In this document: piece by piece, positions 1 to 5,428 of the stretch
Position numbering within the stretch: the first letter of the stretch is position 1
How the letters are laid out: each line of letters opens with the position of its first letter
Assembly (NCBI GenBank): GCA_964483805.1
Contig: CAZADH010000158.1
Coordinates: forward strand, 1-13,672
Origin: CAZADH01 sp964483805
GTDB taxonomy: Bacteria > Muiribacteriota > Ozemobacteria > Ozemobacterales > Ozemobacteraceae
Length of the DNA stretch: 13,672 bases
Reading direction: 5' to 3'
The notes under the pieces: generated by a model
The model's input: only the letters and a program-made list of their open reading frames with translations
What the model was told of the DNA's origin: nothing
Databases searched by the model: none
Position numbers and translations under genes: made by a program

Positions 1-1125
1 AGCCATGGCTTATACCTCGAGATGTCACCGGCCGGCGGGCGCTGGTGGCGGTTCAAGTTCACCTTCGGTGGCAAGCACAAACGGCTGTCGCTGGGCACCT
101 ACCCCGAGGTGAGTTTGGCCGCTGCCCGCCTGAAGCGCGACGAGATGAAGCGCTTGTTACGGGAAGGCATCGACCCGTCGGCGCACCGGAAGCACGGCAA
201 GGCGGTGGCTGCGTCGCGACTCGTCAACTCGTTCGAGGCCGTGGCCCGCGAGTGGCACGCGAAGATGGCAACCGCCTGGACCCGGGCATCGGCGACCAAT
301 GCAATCAGGCGCCTTGAACTGGACGCATTCCCGGCGATCGGCGCGCGGCCGGTTGACGAGATCGAGGCGCCCGAACTGCTGCAGGCGTTGCGCGGGATCG
401 AGGCCAGAGGGGCGTTGCCGACGGCGCGCATGGTGCTGGGCACGTGCGGCCAGGTGTTCCAATATGCCATGGCCACGGGCAGGGCCAGACGGAACCCGGC
501 ACGGGATCTGCGCGGGGCGCTGACCCCATACCGCGGTTCCCACCGAGCGGCGATCCTGTCCGAGGGCAGAATCCGCGAACTGTTGCGCGCGATCGACGCC
601 TACCGCGGCTCGTTCATCGTGACCAGCGCAATGAAGTTGTTGCCGCTCACGTTCGTGAGACCTGGCGAACTGCGATCGGCACGGTGGGCTGATATCGACC
701 TCGACGCCGGCACCTGGTCATACCGCGTCACCAAGACCCGAACTGATCACATCGTGCCACTGTCGCGCCAGGCCGTGGCCATTCTGCGAGCCCTGCACCC
801 GCTCACCGGATCCGGCGAGATGGTGTTCCCCAGCCGGCACACTCTCGGCGCGGGCATCTCATCGTCGACGCTCCTGGTTGCCCTTCGAAGCATGGGGTTC
901 ACGAAGGACGAGATGAGCGCGCATGGCTGGCGATCTGTGGCAAGAACATGGCTCGATGAAGTTCTCGGGTTCCGCGCCGACCTCATCGAGCACCAGTTGG
1001 CCCACACGGTTCGTGGTCCTCTGGGCGCCACCTATAACCGGGCCCAGCATCTGCCCGAGCGGCGGCGAATGATGCAGGCGTGGGCCGATCACCTGGACGG
1101 CGTGAAGGCGGGTGTGGGCGCATGA
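1..1125 (+). CDS. P4-type tyrosine integrase, 5' end outside window
   Basis: Site-specific tyrosine recombinase that would integrate and excise a genomic island. The reading frame is open to the left edge: codons before the ATG at 22 read SHGLYLE, which continues into the family's usual GLYLEVSP-like N-terminal arm-binding domain (DUF4102 type). The true start is therefore upstream, and only a short N-terminal piece should be missing. Counting from the ATG at 22, the N-terminal domain covers about residues 1-60, the core-binding domain about 65-165, and the catalytic domain about 175-360. The catalytic set is visible: Arg213 in FVRPGEL, Lys238 in VTKTRT, His301 and Arg304 in HGWRS, His328 in QLAHTV, and Tyr338 in ATYNRA. 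The tail RRMMQAWADHLD is typical of the family. It looks intact. It lies directly upstream of the small-gene run, which suggests that the run is island cargo (inference). No att site or tRNA is visible in the window. Confidence 0.95.
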   Translation, partial: SHGLYLEMSPAGGRWWRFKFTFGGKHKRLSLGTYPEVSLAAARLKRDEMKRLLREGIDPSAHRKHGKAVAASRLVNSFEAVAREWHAKMATAWTRASATNAIRRLELDAFPAIGARPVDEIEAPELLQALRGIEARGALPTARMVLGTCGQVFQYAMATGRARRNPARDLRGALTPYRGSHRAAILSEGRIRELLRAIDAYRGSFIVTSAMKLLPLTFVRPGELRSARWADIDLDAGTWSYRVTKTRTDHIVPLSRQAVAILRALHPLTGSGEMVFPSRHTLGAGISSSTLLVALRSMGFTKDEMSAHGWRSVARTWLDEVLGFRADLIEHQLAHTVRGPLGATYNRAQHLPERRRMMQAWADHLDGVKAGVGA

Positions 1126-1140
1126 CTTGATGAGTCGGTG

Positions 1141-1169
1141 TTGCGCCAGTGCATCGGATGCACTATAGT
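1141..1169 (+). promoter_or_regulatory. Sigma70-like promoter with palindromic operator in the spacer
   Basis: TTGCGC (1141-1146) and TATAGT (1164-1169) are separated by exactly 17 bases. The spacer holds a perfect inverted repeat, GTGCAT (1149-1154), CGG, ATGCAC (1158-1163), which fills it up to the -10 box. A dimeric repressor bound here would block RNA polymerase. The HTH-carrying protein encoded two genes down (1406-1867) is the obvious candidate repressor, by analogy with autoregulated toxin-antitoxin operons (inference). The expected transcription start coincides with the ATG at 1176, so the mRNA would be leaderless or nearly so. Confidence 0.65.
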
Positions 1170-1175
1170 TGACCC

Positions 1176-1409
1176 ATGCGAACCGTTCACATGATAGGCC
1201 GGATGCGGCTTGTGGTCGGTGGTCGCGAGCACGGTATACCGCACTTTCACATCAAGATTCCCGGCGGTGGCGACTGCGCCGTCAGTATCGCAACGCTCGA
1301 AATACTCGCCGGTCGTGCGTTACCTCGAACAATTCAACCGGCCCTTGATTGGGCGCGCAAGAACAAAGAGAAGCTCTTGCGAATCTGGCAGGAGATGAAC
1401 CCAAGATGA
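1176..1409 (+). CDS. DUF4160 family protein, first copy
   Basis: A 77-residue protein of the DUF4160 family. The diagnostic features are GIPHFHIKI near residues 20-28 (the family's PPHFH-like motif), a short beta-rich N-terminal half, and the C-terminal helix ALDWARKNKEKLLRIW (about 56-71), matching the family's usual LxWxxxxxxxLxxxW ending. Length is normal for the family. The biochemical role is not established; DUF4160 genes commonly sit next to DUF2442 genes, as here, and have been suspected to be toxin-antitoxin-like. The first ATG (1176) is about six bases after a -10 box and has no Shine-Dalgarno sequence, so translation would be leaderless. An internal ATG at 1191 is possible but would remove conserved sequence. 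Its stop codon overlaps the next start (ATGA). Confidence 0.8.
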   Translation: MRTVHMIGRMRLVVGGREHGIPHFHIKIPGGGDCAVSIATLEILAGRALPRTIQPALDWARKNKEKLLRIWQEMNPR

Positions 1410-1867
1410 CCAAGAAAATCACCGCGCTCGAAGTCGTCAGGCATGGCGTTCTACGGCTGACGTTCGGTGCGCGCGAAGTCCTTGACGTCGATCTTTCGGC
1501 CGCGTTCGCCGACCAGGGGCCGATGGGCCGACTGCGCGAACCGAGACACTTTTCAAAGGCCGCGATCGGCGACGATGGGACATCCGTAGACTGGCCCGGC
1601 GACATCGGCATCGGTGCGGATACTCTCTACTGCGACGCGAAGACGCAGGCCGGCGAGGCGTGGAGCCCTGGCGAGTTCAACGCGTGGATGGAGCGCAACG
1701 GGTTGACGTTCGATGGGGCGGCCGCCGCGCTGGGCATGTCGCGCCGCATGGTGGCCTACTACAACATCGGCGCAAAGCCGGTGCCGATCATGGTCAAACT
1801 GGCCTGCCGTGGCTGGGAAGTCGACAACGGGCCGGCAGCAAAGAAGCGGCGCAAGCGGGCCGCGTGA
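1406..1867 (+). CDS. DUF2442 protein with C-terminal helix-turn-helix
   Basis: A 153-residue two-domain protein. Residues 1-78 are a DUF2442 domain, recognisable from the ITALEVV...LRLTFG strand pattern, a DVDLSAAF segment and the closing VDWPGDIGIGADTLY. Residues about 90-138 (FNAWMERNGLTFDGAAAALGMSRRMVAYY) form a Cro/CI-like helix-turn-helix. The end is a lysine/arginine-rich tail, KKRRKR. The architecture matches the structural-genomics protein NE0471 of Nitrosomonas europaea (DUF2442 plus lambda-repressor-like domain). I start it at ATG 1406, which overlaps the preceding stop as ATGA and has GGAG at 1391-1394. The in-frame ATG at 1349 would add 19 residues lying wholly inside the upstream gene. 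It is probably the DNA-binding regulator of this run and may act on the palindrome at 1149-1163 (inference). Confidence 0.82.
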   Translation: MTKKITALEVVRHGVLRLTFGAREVLDVDLSAAFADQGPMGRLREPRHFSKAAIGDDGTSVDWPGDIGIGADTLYCDAKTQAGEAWSPGEFNAWMERNGLTFDGAAAALGMSRRMVAYYNIGAKPVPIMVKLACRGWEVDNGPAAKKRRKRAA

Positions 1868-1907
1868 TCACCGATGAGCCGAGCAAAGTGAGCACGAAAG
1901 AGAATCC

Positions 1908-2084
1908 ATGAAACTGAATATCATAATCGAGAAACACCCCGACGGTTACGTGGCCTACCCAATCGGCATGAATGGCGTTGTCGTCGGCCAGGGGAGCAAC
2001 TACGACGAAGCCCTTGCCGACCTGAAATCGGCCATCAGGTTTCACGTCGAGACGTTCGGCCCGGATTCCACACCAGTTAGGTAA
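1908..2084 (+). CDS. Short HicB-like protein
   Basis: A 58-residue protein. MKLNIIIEKHPDGYVAYPIG, then GVVVGQGSNYDEALADLKSAI, follows the HicB antitoxin fold: a first strand, a D/G turn, YVAY-P, a G-G-T/S-like turn, then an EAL...A helix. Full HicB antitoxins usually carry an extra C-terminal segment or DNA-binding domain, and this one stops after the helix with FHVETFGPDSTPVR. There is no hicA-like partner (dsRBD-type toxin with GSH motif) on either side. It begins 40 bases after the DUF2442-HTH gene, preceded by a weak purine stretch (GAAAGAGA), and ends 3 bases before the next ATG. It probably belongs to the same transcript. HicB-like folds also occur in standalone proteins, so an antitoxin role is not proven. 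Confidence 0.75.
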   Translation: MKLNIIIEKHPDGYVAYPIGMNGVVVGQGSNYDEALADLKSAIRFHVETFGPDSTPVR

Positions 2085-2087
2085 TCC

Positions 2088-2342
2088 ATGCCAACGATCA
2101 TTTTTCTATTTGGGTGGCGGTTCTTCTTCTATGCGAACGAGTGAGCAGAGCCTATTCACATTCATTGCATCAACTGAGAAAAGGAAGCGAAGTACTGGCT
2201 GGACCGCGAAGCGTTTTCGCTCGAGGAAGCATTCTCACGCGGCATGTCTCCGCGTGACGGCAGACTGGTGAAGCGGATCATCTTCGACAATTTCGAGTTC
2301 ATTGAAGAAAACTGGGACGAGTTCCAGAGGAGGAAGCAATGA
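2088..2342 (+). pseudogene. DUF4160 gene with two in-frame TGA codons, second copy
   Basis: One uninterrupted reading frame of 84 codons reads as a complete DUF4160 protein except for TGA at codon 19 (2142-2144) and codon 30 (2175-2177). Codons 1-18 give MPTIIFLFGWRFFFYANE, a textbook DUF4160 start; codons 20-29 contain AEPIHIHC with the paired-histidine motif; codons 31-84 give EKEAKYWLDREAFSLEEAF and a charged C-terminal helix. No frameshift is needed. Other window genes use TGA as stop, so these are nonsense codons. By family alignment the first replaces an arginine position, which a CGA-to-TGA transition would explain; the second fits Gly or Arg. It may be newly dead, or read through at low level. 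The frame ends in ATGA, overlapping the next gene, which may depend on translation arriving here. The copy is of a different subtype from the one at 1176. Confidence 0.82.
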
Positions 2343-2599
2343 GCCGCCGTTTTCACACCGTTGGCCCCGTGACGTTTTCGGGAGACACGATGACAATAGA
2401 GATCGACGGCACCGAAAATCGTTTCGAACTGTCGAAGGTGTCGTCACCGCTGGCCGGGGCGTCAGCGATCGAGCGCGAACGCTATGAAGTATCTCCGTCC
2501 GGTTACGGCATCCACTGGCCCCTGCTTGACGAAGACCTGTCGATCGACGGTTTGCTCGGGATCAAACACGCCCCGACGCAGAGGGGCCGGGTTGCGTGA
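2339..2599 (+). CDS. DUF2442 family protein, second copy
   Basis: An 86-residue single-domain DUF2442 protein. The N-terminal half carries the strand pattern VTFSGDTMTIEIDGTENRFEL, the middle has the ASAIERERYEVSPSGYG segment, and the end has the strongly diagnostic GIHWPLLDEDLSIDGLLG (about 57-74). Unlike the copy at 1406 it has no helix-turn-helix. The start ATG at 2339 overlaps the stop of the broken DUF4160 gene as ATGA and is preceded by AGAGGAGG (2327-2334), a strong Shine-Dalgarno, so it can still be translated although its upstream partner is interrupted. The DUF4160-then-DUF2442 order repeats the first pair. The stop is shared with the next GTG start (GTGA). The function of the domain is unknown. 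Confidence 0.82.
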   Translation: MSRRFHTVGPVTFSGDTMTIEIDGTENRFELSKVSSPLAGASAIERERYEVSPSGYGIHWPLLDEDLSIDGLLGIKHAPTQRGRVA

Positions 2600-2784
2600 C
2601 TCCGAAGAAGACCGCAAAGGCGCGAATCATCGAGGCCGCGCGAAGACTTCCCGACGACACGACGGTTGAAGCGCTTGCCGAGGTCGAGAAGGCAAAGGCG
2701 ATGTGGCTGGCATCGGCGCGCGACCTGGGCAAGCCGATCCCGGCGCCGCTGTATCGGCCGGCGAGCTACCGAATTGCCTTGTGA
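2596..2784 (+). CDS. Small protein resembling the C-terminal half of HicB
   Basis: A 62-residue protein starting at GTG 2596, which overlaps the DUF2442 stop as GTGA; no other start gives a better fit. Residues 24-50 (VEALAEVEKAKAMWLASARDLGKPIP) resemble the last helix of HicB-type antitoxins and the GxPIPxP motif that follows it. The beta strands that normally come first are absent. In their place residues 1-23 form a lysine-rich helix with ARRLPDD, a phrase also seen in small addiction-module proteins. It could be a truncated HicB remnant that is still translated, or a short interaction peptide. The assignment is by eye and tentative. Its TGA stop again overlaps the next GTG. Confidence 0.55.
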   Translation: MTPKKTAKARIIEAARRLPDDTTVEALAEVEKAKAMWLASARDLGKPIPAPLYRPASYRIAL

Positions 2785-3047
2785 CGACGCGCGCACCTGA
2801 CAAGTTCGTCCGGGTAGATGCGGCGACATACGACAAGATCAAGGCGGAAGCGGTTCGGCGCGGTGTCACCATGAAAGACATGATGTCGGTCATCAGCCAA
2901 ATGGCTGTGGATGAAGATCGCTTTCTCAGGCAAGTTGGCGCTGGGATTCGCGAACTCGACGCCGGCAAGGGTATCCACCACAAAGAGGCTAAGAGGCGGT
3001 TCGCCAAGTGCCTGCACGGCGCCCCGCGGTCCCGGATTTCGCGATGA
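2781..3047 (+). CDS. Ribbon-helix-helix-like antitoxin-type protein
   Basis: An 88-residue protein starting at GTG 2781 (GTGA overlap). Residues 8-40 (KFVRVDAATYDKIKAEAVRRGVTMKDMMSVI) follow a ribbon-helix-helix plan: a short strand, a helix, a turn at RRGVT and a second helix, the fold of CopG/ParD/MetJ regulators. Residues 54-75 contain IRELDAGKGIHHKEAKRRF, close to the LxAGxxxSHEEVKxRL tail of many small antitoxins. The expected role is DNA-binding autoregulation and/or binding a partner (inference). No ParE/RelE-type toxin follows. An in-frame ATG at 2703 would lie inside the previous gene and is not favoured. The stop overlaps the next ATG as ATGA. Confidence 0.62.
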   Translation: MTTRAPDKFVRVDAATYDKIKAEAVRRGVTMKDMMSVISQMAVDEDRFLRQVGAGIRELDAGKGIHHKEAKRRFAKCLHGAPRSRISR

Positions 3048-3331
3048 CCAAACCGACCAGGCCGGCCGCCGCGACCGGGAAGAAGAGGGCGGCGAAGCCG
3101 GCGCCGAACGCGAATACTCGGTGGTTGCTCGAAAAGGTGCTACCTTTCATCGATGTCTTTGCCGAAACAAGCGACGACGAGATTAGAGAGGTCGCTTTGG
3201 TGATGGGTCTGGACATCGAATCGAACCGTGTCGATCCATGGCGGGAACAAGCCGCTCTACTGCGTAGCTCAATCGCATGGGGCCGCGATGACTTGGCGTC
3301 TCTGGGTGGCTTGGATTATGGGTTTGCTTGA
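3044..3331 (+). CDS. Unknown small protein with basic N-terminus, last of the run
   Basis: A 95-residue protein I do not recognise. The start is ATG 3044, which overlaps the preceding stop; an ATG at 3008 would add 12 residues inside the upstream gene. Residues 1-30 are rich in Lys, Ala and Pro and are probably disordered and nucleic-acid or partner binding. Residues 31-95 look like a compact helical domain: RWLLEKVLPFIDVFAETSDDEIREVALVMG, then ESNRVDPWREQAALLRSSI. The gene ends the coupled run, and its last 16 bases overlap the 3' end of the convergent lgt-like gene. That could be the scar where island DNA meets older sequence, or simply tight packing. No function is proposed. Confidence 0.6.
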   Translation: MTKPTRPAAATGKKRAAKPAPNANTRWLLEKVLPFIDVFAETSDDEIREVALVMGLDIESNRVDPWREQAALLRSSIAWGRDDLASLGGLDYGFA

Positions 3332-4164
3332 TCGTCACTCGATTGGAGCAAGTTCGCCGAGACTGCTTCGTCGCGCGCCCTCACCGCGCAATAGCGCAGC
3401 CAAAACAGGGCAACGACAATGATGGCCAATGAAATGAGCTGGGACGGCGACAGCGCGAGGGGTGTAAAGAAGCCCCCGCGATTGTCGTCCCGCAGATACT
3501 CGAGCAGGAAACGGAAGCAACCGTAAGCAATCAAATACAAACCGCCGATGCGACCGCGCACCAACCACGAGCCCGCCGGCACAGCGGATGACCCGTCAGA
3601 TTGTTGCGAACCCGACCGCGTGTGGAGCATTCGCAGGGTCCAAAAGCTGAGAAAGAGCAAGAAGAAGGCTTCGTAAAGCTGCGTGGGATGGCGCGGTTGG
3701 GTATGAAAAGGAAAGAGCACTCCCCAGGGAACCGTGGTCGGTTTGCCGTAACAGCACCCGGCGCAAAAACAGCCGAGGCGACCAAGGCAATGAGCCAGGC
3801 CGAGAGACGGAGCGGTAAGATCGGCAAAATCGCGAACGCTCAACCGGTGGTAACGCAAATAGAGGACCACGGTAATCGTCCCGCCAAGAAACCCGCCAAA
3901 GAAGACTTGGCCGCTGTGAAAGGGAAAAATGTCTTTCAGATCCGAATACCGGTGAAGAAACAAGATGATGTACAGGAGGCGAGAGCCCAGAAGCCCAAAG
4001 ATCGTTAGCCAGACGGAAACCTCGAGTGTCCTGGCTCGCGAAAACCCGGCTTTGGGCGCATTGTACAAACCGAGAAGAACCCCAAACAAAAAGCCCAGGG
4101 CCTTGAACAGGCTGTAATTGTCGAAGGGGGAAACATATCCCCAGAGCGATATATACGGATACAT
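3316..4164 (-). CDS. lgt: Atypical prolipoprotein diacylglyceryl transferase (Lgt-like)
   Basis: A 282-residue polytopic membrane protein of the Lgt family, which attaches diacylglycerol to the lipobox cysteine of lipoprotein precursors at the inner membrane. Recognisable parts are the central GRLGCFCAGCCYG (128-140; Arg129 matches the essential arginine of the GRxGNFxNxE signature), HPTQLYE (159-165), and GGLYLIAYGCFRFLLEYLRDD (207-227) with the C-terminal Arg/Glu pair. About seven hydrophobic segments are visible. Two family landmarks differ. The HGG motif of canonical Lgt reads FGG (F89-G91), and the Asn of GNF is Cys132. Several bacteria carry Cys-rich Lgt-like proteins of this type, so it may be a paralogue with altered specificity. 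The start ATG at 4164 has AGAGGGAAG upstream. It is divergent from a large lipoprotein gene, a plausible client (inference). Confidence 0.85.
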   Translation of the reverse strand: MYPYISLWGYVSPFDNYSLFKALGFLFGVLLGLYNAPKAGFSRARTLEVSVWLTIFGLLGSRLLYIILFLHRYSDLKDIFPFHSGQVFFGGFLGGTITVVLYLRYHRLSVRDFADLTAPSLGLAHCLGRLGCFCAGCCYGKPTTVPWGVLFPFHTQPRHPTQLYEAFFLLFLSFWTLRMLHTRSGSQQSDGSSAVPAGSWLVRGRIGGLYLIAYGCFRFLLEYLRDDNRGGFFTPLALSPSQLISLAIIVVALFWLRYCAVRARDEAVSANLLQSSDDQANP

Positions 4165-4233
4165 GGCGTGGTCTTCCCTCTGTTGGCTGTCGATCCTATC
4201 GTGCTCAAACCATCACTGTCAAGAGATGCTGAG

Positions 4234-4253
4234 TTCAGAGATGTTCAGAGATG
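4234..4253 (+). repeat. 10-bp tandem duplication in divergent promoter region
   Basis: TTCAGAGATG occurs twice head to tail (4234-4243 and 4244-4253) between the lgt-like gene and the lipoprotein gene. A related AGAGATG lies just before, at 4222-4228. It may be a direct-repeat binding site or chance slippage. The 4165-4435 gap otherwise holds only the promoter at 4345-4374 and the ribosome site of the next gene. Confidence 0.45.
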
Positions 4254-4344
4254 TTAACGCCCTTCCTCACGAAAGATATCGACCGGAGAGCAGATTCATC
4301 GTGGCAGAGGAATCAAGGCGAGGGGGATTGGGGGATTTGTGTCA

Positions 4345-4374
4345 TTGACTAATGTCTGAAGGTTACTTTATAAT
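4345..4374 (+). promoter_or_regulatory. Sigma70-type promoter for the lipoprotein gene
   Basis: TTGACT (4345-4350) and a consensus TATAAT (4369-4374) are 18 bases apart. The start of transcription would be near 4381, giving a leader of about 55 bases. AGGAG at 4421-4425 sits ten bases before the ATG at 4436. This is the closest match to the vegetative consensus in the window. Confidence 0.75.
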
Positions 4375-4435
4375 GACCGTCTACGTTGAGAAGAGACAAT
4401 AAAATGCCATCCAGAAATTCAGGAGCTTTCCCAAG

Positions 4436-5428
4436 ATGAGCTTCCTGCGAACTTTCGTGAACAGCGTTCTTATGGTCAGTCTGGTTTTCCTCATTGCGTG
4501 TCGGTTCCAGCCCCTCGGCAACTTGAGTGAAGACTTACCACAGGCGGTGCAGACGGGGGCCACGGTGAATCTGTCTCCCGATGTGATCAACTCGGTAATT
4601 GAGGCCGTCAGAACCGGACAAGCAAATCTGCGGCTCCCCGTCAACGTGCCTGCCTACAGTTTTTACCGGTTCGACTACGCGAACGCTGCCGGCGGGCGGC
4701 GCATTTCTACGATTGTCAGCCACGCACAGGCAATTGCCTCCCCTCCCTACGGCGTCGAAACAACGGCTCGGGTGCTGGTCTACGAAGCGGCGAAGGCAAA
4801 GGCTGGATACTCCATTGATTTCTTCGCTCTTTCCGACAGCCTACCCACTGCGCGGATCATGCCGATCATCAATGCCATGGCGGGGCTCTATTCAGACAGC
4901 AGCTATCTCCTCGAGTCAAGCCAAGACATTGCTTCGGCCCCCTTGATTGCGCAAACCGTCAGAGAGTTGGTCGAAACCTTGCCAATGCAACCGCAGGCCG
5001 ATTTCACTGCGGTTCCCATCGCTTCGCCATCGGTGAACCTCGAATTGAAACCTGATTTTTCCGTTCTTCCCGCCACCACGATCACAGCGCTTATTCTCAA
5101 TCCGCAGATGCATGAACTGTATGCCTCGATGAGCGCAATGGGATTGGCCAATTCGAGGCTCTTCACGAGTAACGTTCCTGCACTGTCCACGCCAATCGAG
5201 CCTCCGCCGAATCCGTCTATCCGAATGTGCTGGACACGTCCCGAGCACGACATCGAGTGTGACTATCTCATCCCGTTGGTTGGATCCAGGGCACTCGGCT
5301 CGGTCACGGCAACTCTTACTCCCATCATCGGAACCCCCCCCGGCTTCGGCAAGTCTGTCTTTGACAGCCACCGGAGCGCAGCTCGTATTCAGTCATACCG
5401 TAAGCGGCCAGTTTGTCACGCAGTATAG
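4436..5428 (+). CDS. Large lipoprotein, N-terminal part (frameshifted)
   Basis: This reading frame encodes the first ~300 residues of a large exported lipoprotein. The start ATG has AGGAG upstream. Residues 5-22 are a hydrophobic signal ending in a lipobox, L19-I20-A21-C22, so the mature protein would begin at Cys22 and be lipid-anchored. The following ~280 residues (FQPLGNLSEDLPQAVQTG onward) form an ectodomain with no fold I recognise. Coding sense ends at the run of eight C at 5334-5341: after it this frame reads GFGKSVFDSHRSAARIQS and stops, whereas the frame one base over reads SASLSLTATGAQLVFS and continues for 2.5 kb. The original gene therefore almost certainly ran to 7838 (about 1133 residues with one C fewer). 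Either a sequencing or assembly error or a real (phase-variable) mutation would explain it. Confidence 0.78.
   Translation: MSFLRTFVNSVLMVSLVFLIACRFQPLGNLSEDLPQAVQTGATVNLSPDVINSVIEAVRTGQANLRLPVNVPAYSFYRFDYANAAGGRRISTIVSHAQAIASPPYGVETTARVLVYEAAKAKAGYSIDFFALSDSLPTARIMPIINAMAGLYSDSSYLLESSQDIASAPLIAQTVRELVETLPMQPQADFTAVPIASPSVNLELKPDFSVLPATTITALILNPQMHELYASMSAMGLANSRLFTSNVPALSTPIEPPPNPSIRMCWTRPEHDIECDYLIPLVGSRALGSVTATLTPIIGTPPGFGKSVFDSHRSAARIQSYRKRPVCHAV

Noticed and set aside
1349..1405. Upstream ATG for the DUF2442-HTH gene
   Set aside because: It adds 19 residues wholly inside the preceding gene; the ATGA overlap start at 1406 matches the family N-terminus and has a ribosome site.
2142..2177. 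TGA recoded as an amino acid (alternative code) in the second DUF4160 gene
   Set aside because: TGA is the natural end of many genes here (for example the integrase and both DUF2442 genes, in tight overlaps), so a genome-wide reassignment is not supported.
1..3400. Attachment-site repeats bounding an island
   Set aside because: No tRNA end and no convincing direct repeat could be found by eye; the integrase 5' side, where an att site is expected, lies outside the window.
3601..4008. 135-codon plus-strand frame inside the lgt-like gene
   Set aside because: The translation is Lys/Ala-rich and without pattern, and the minus-strand frame is a clear Lgt-family membrane protein.
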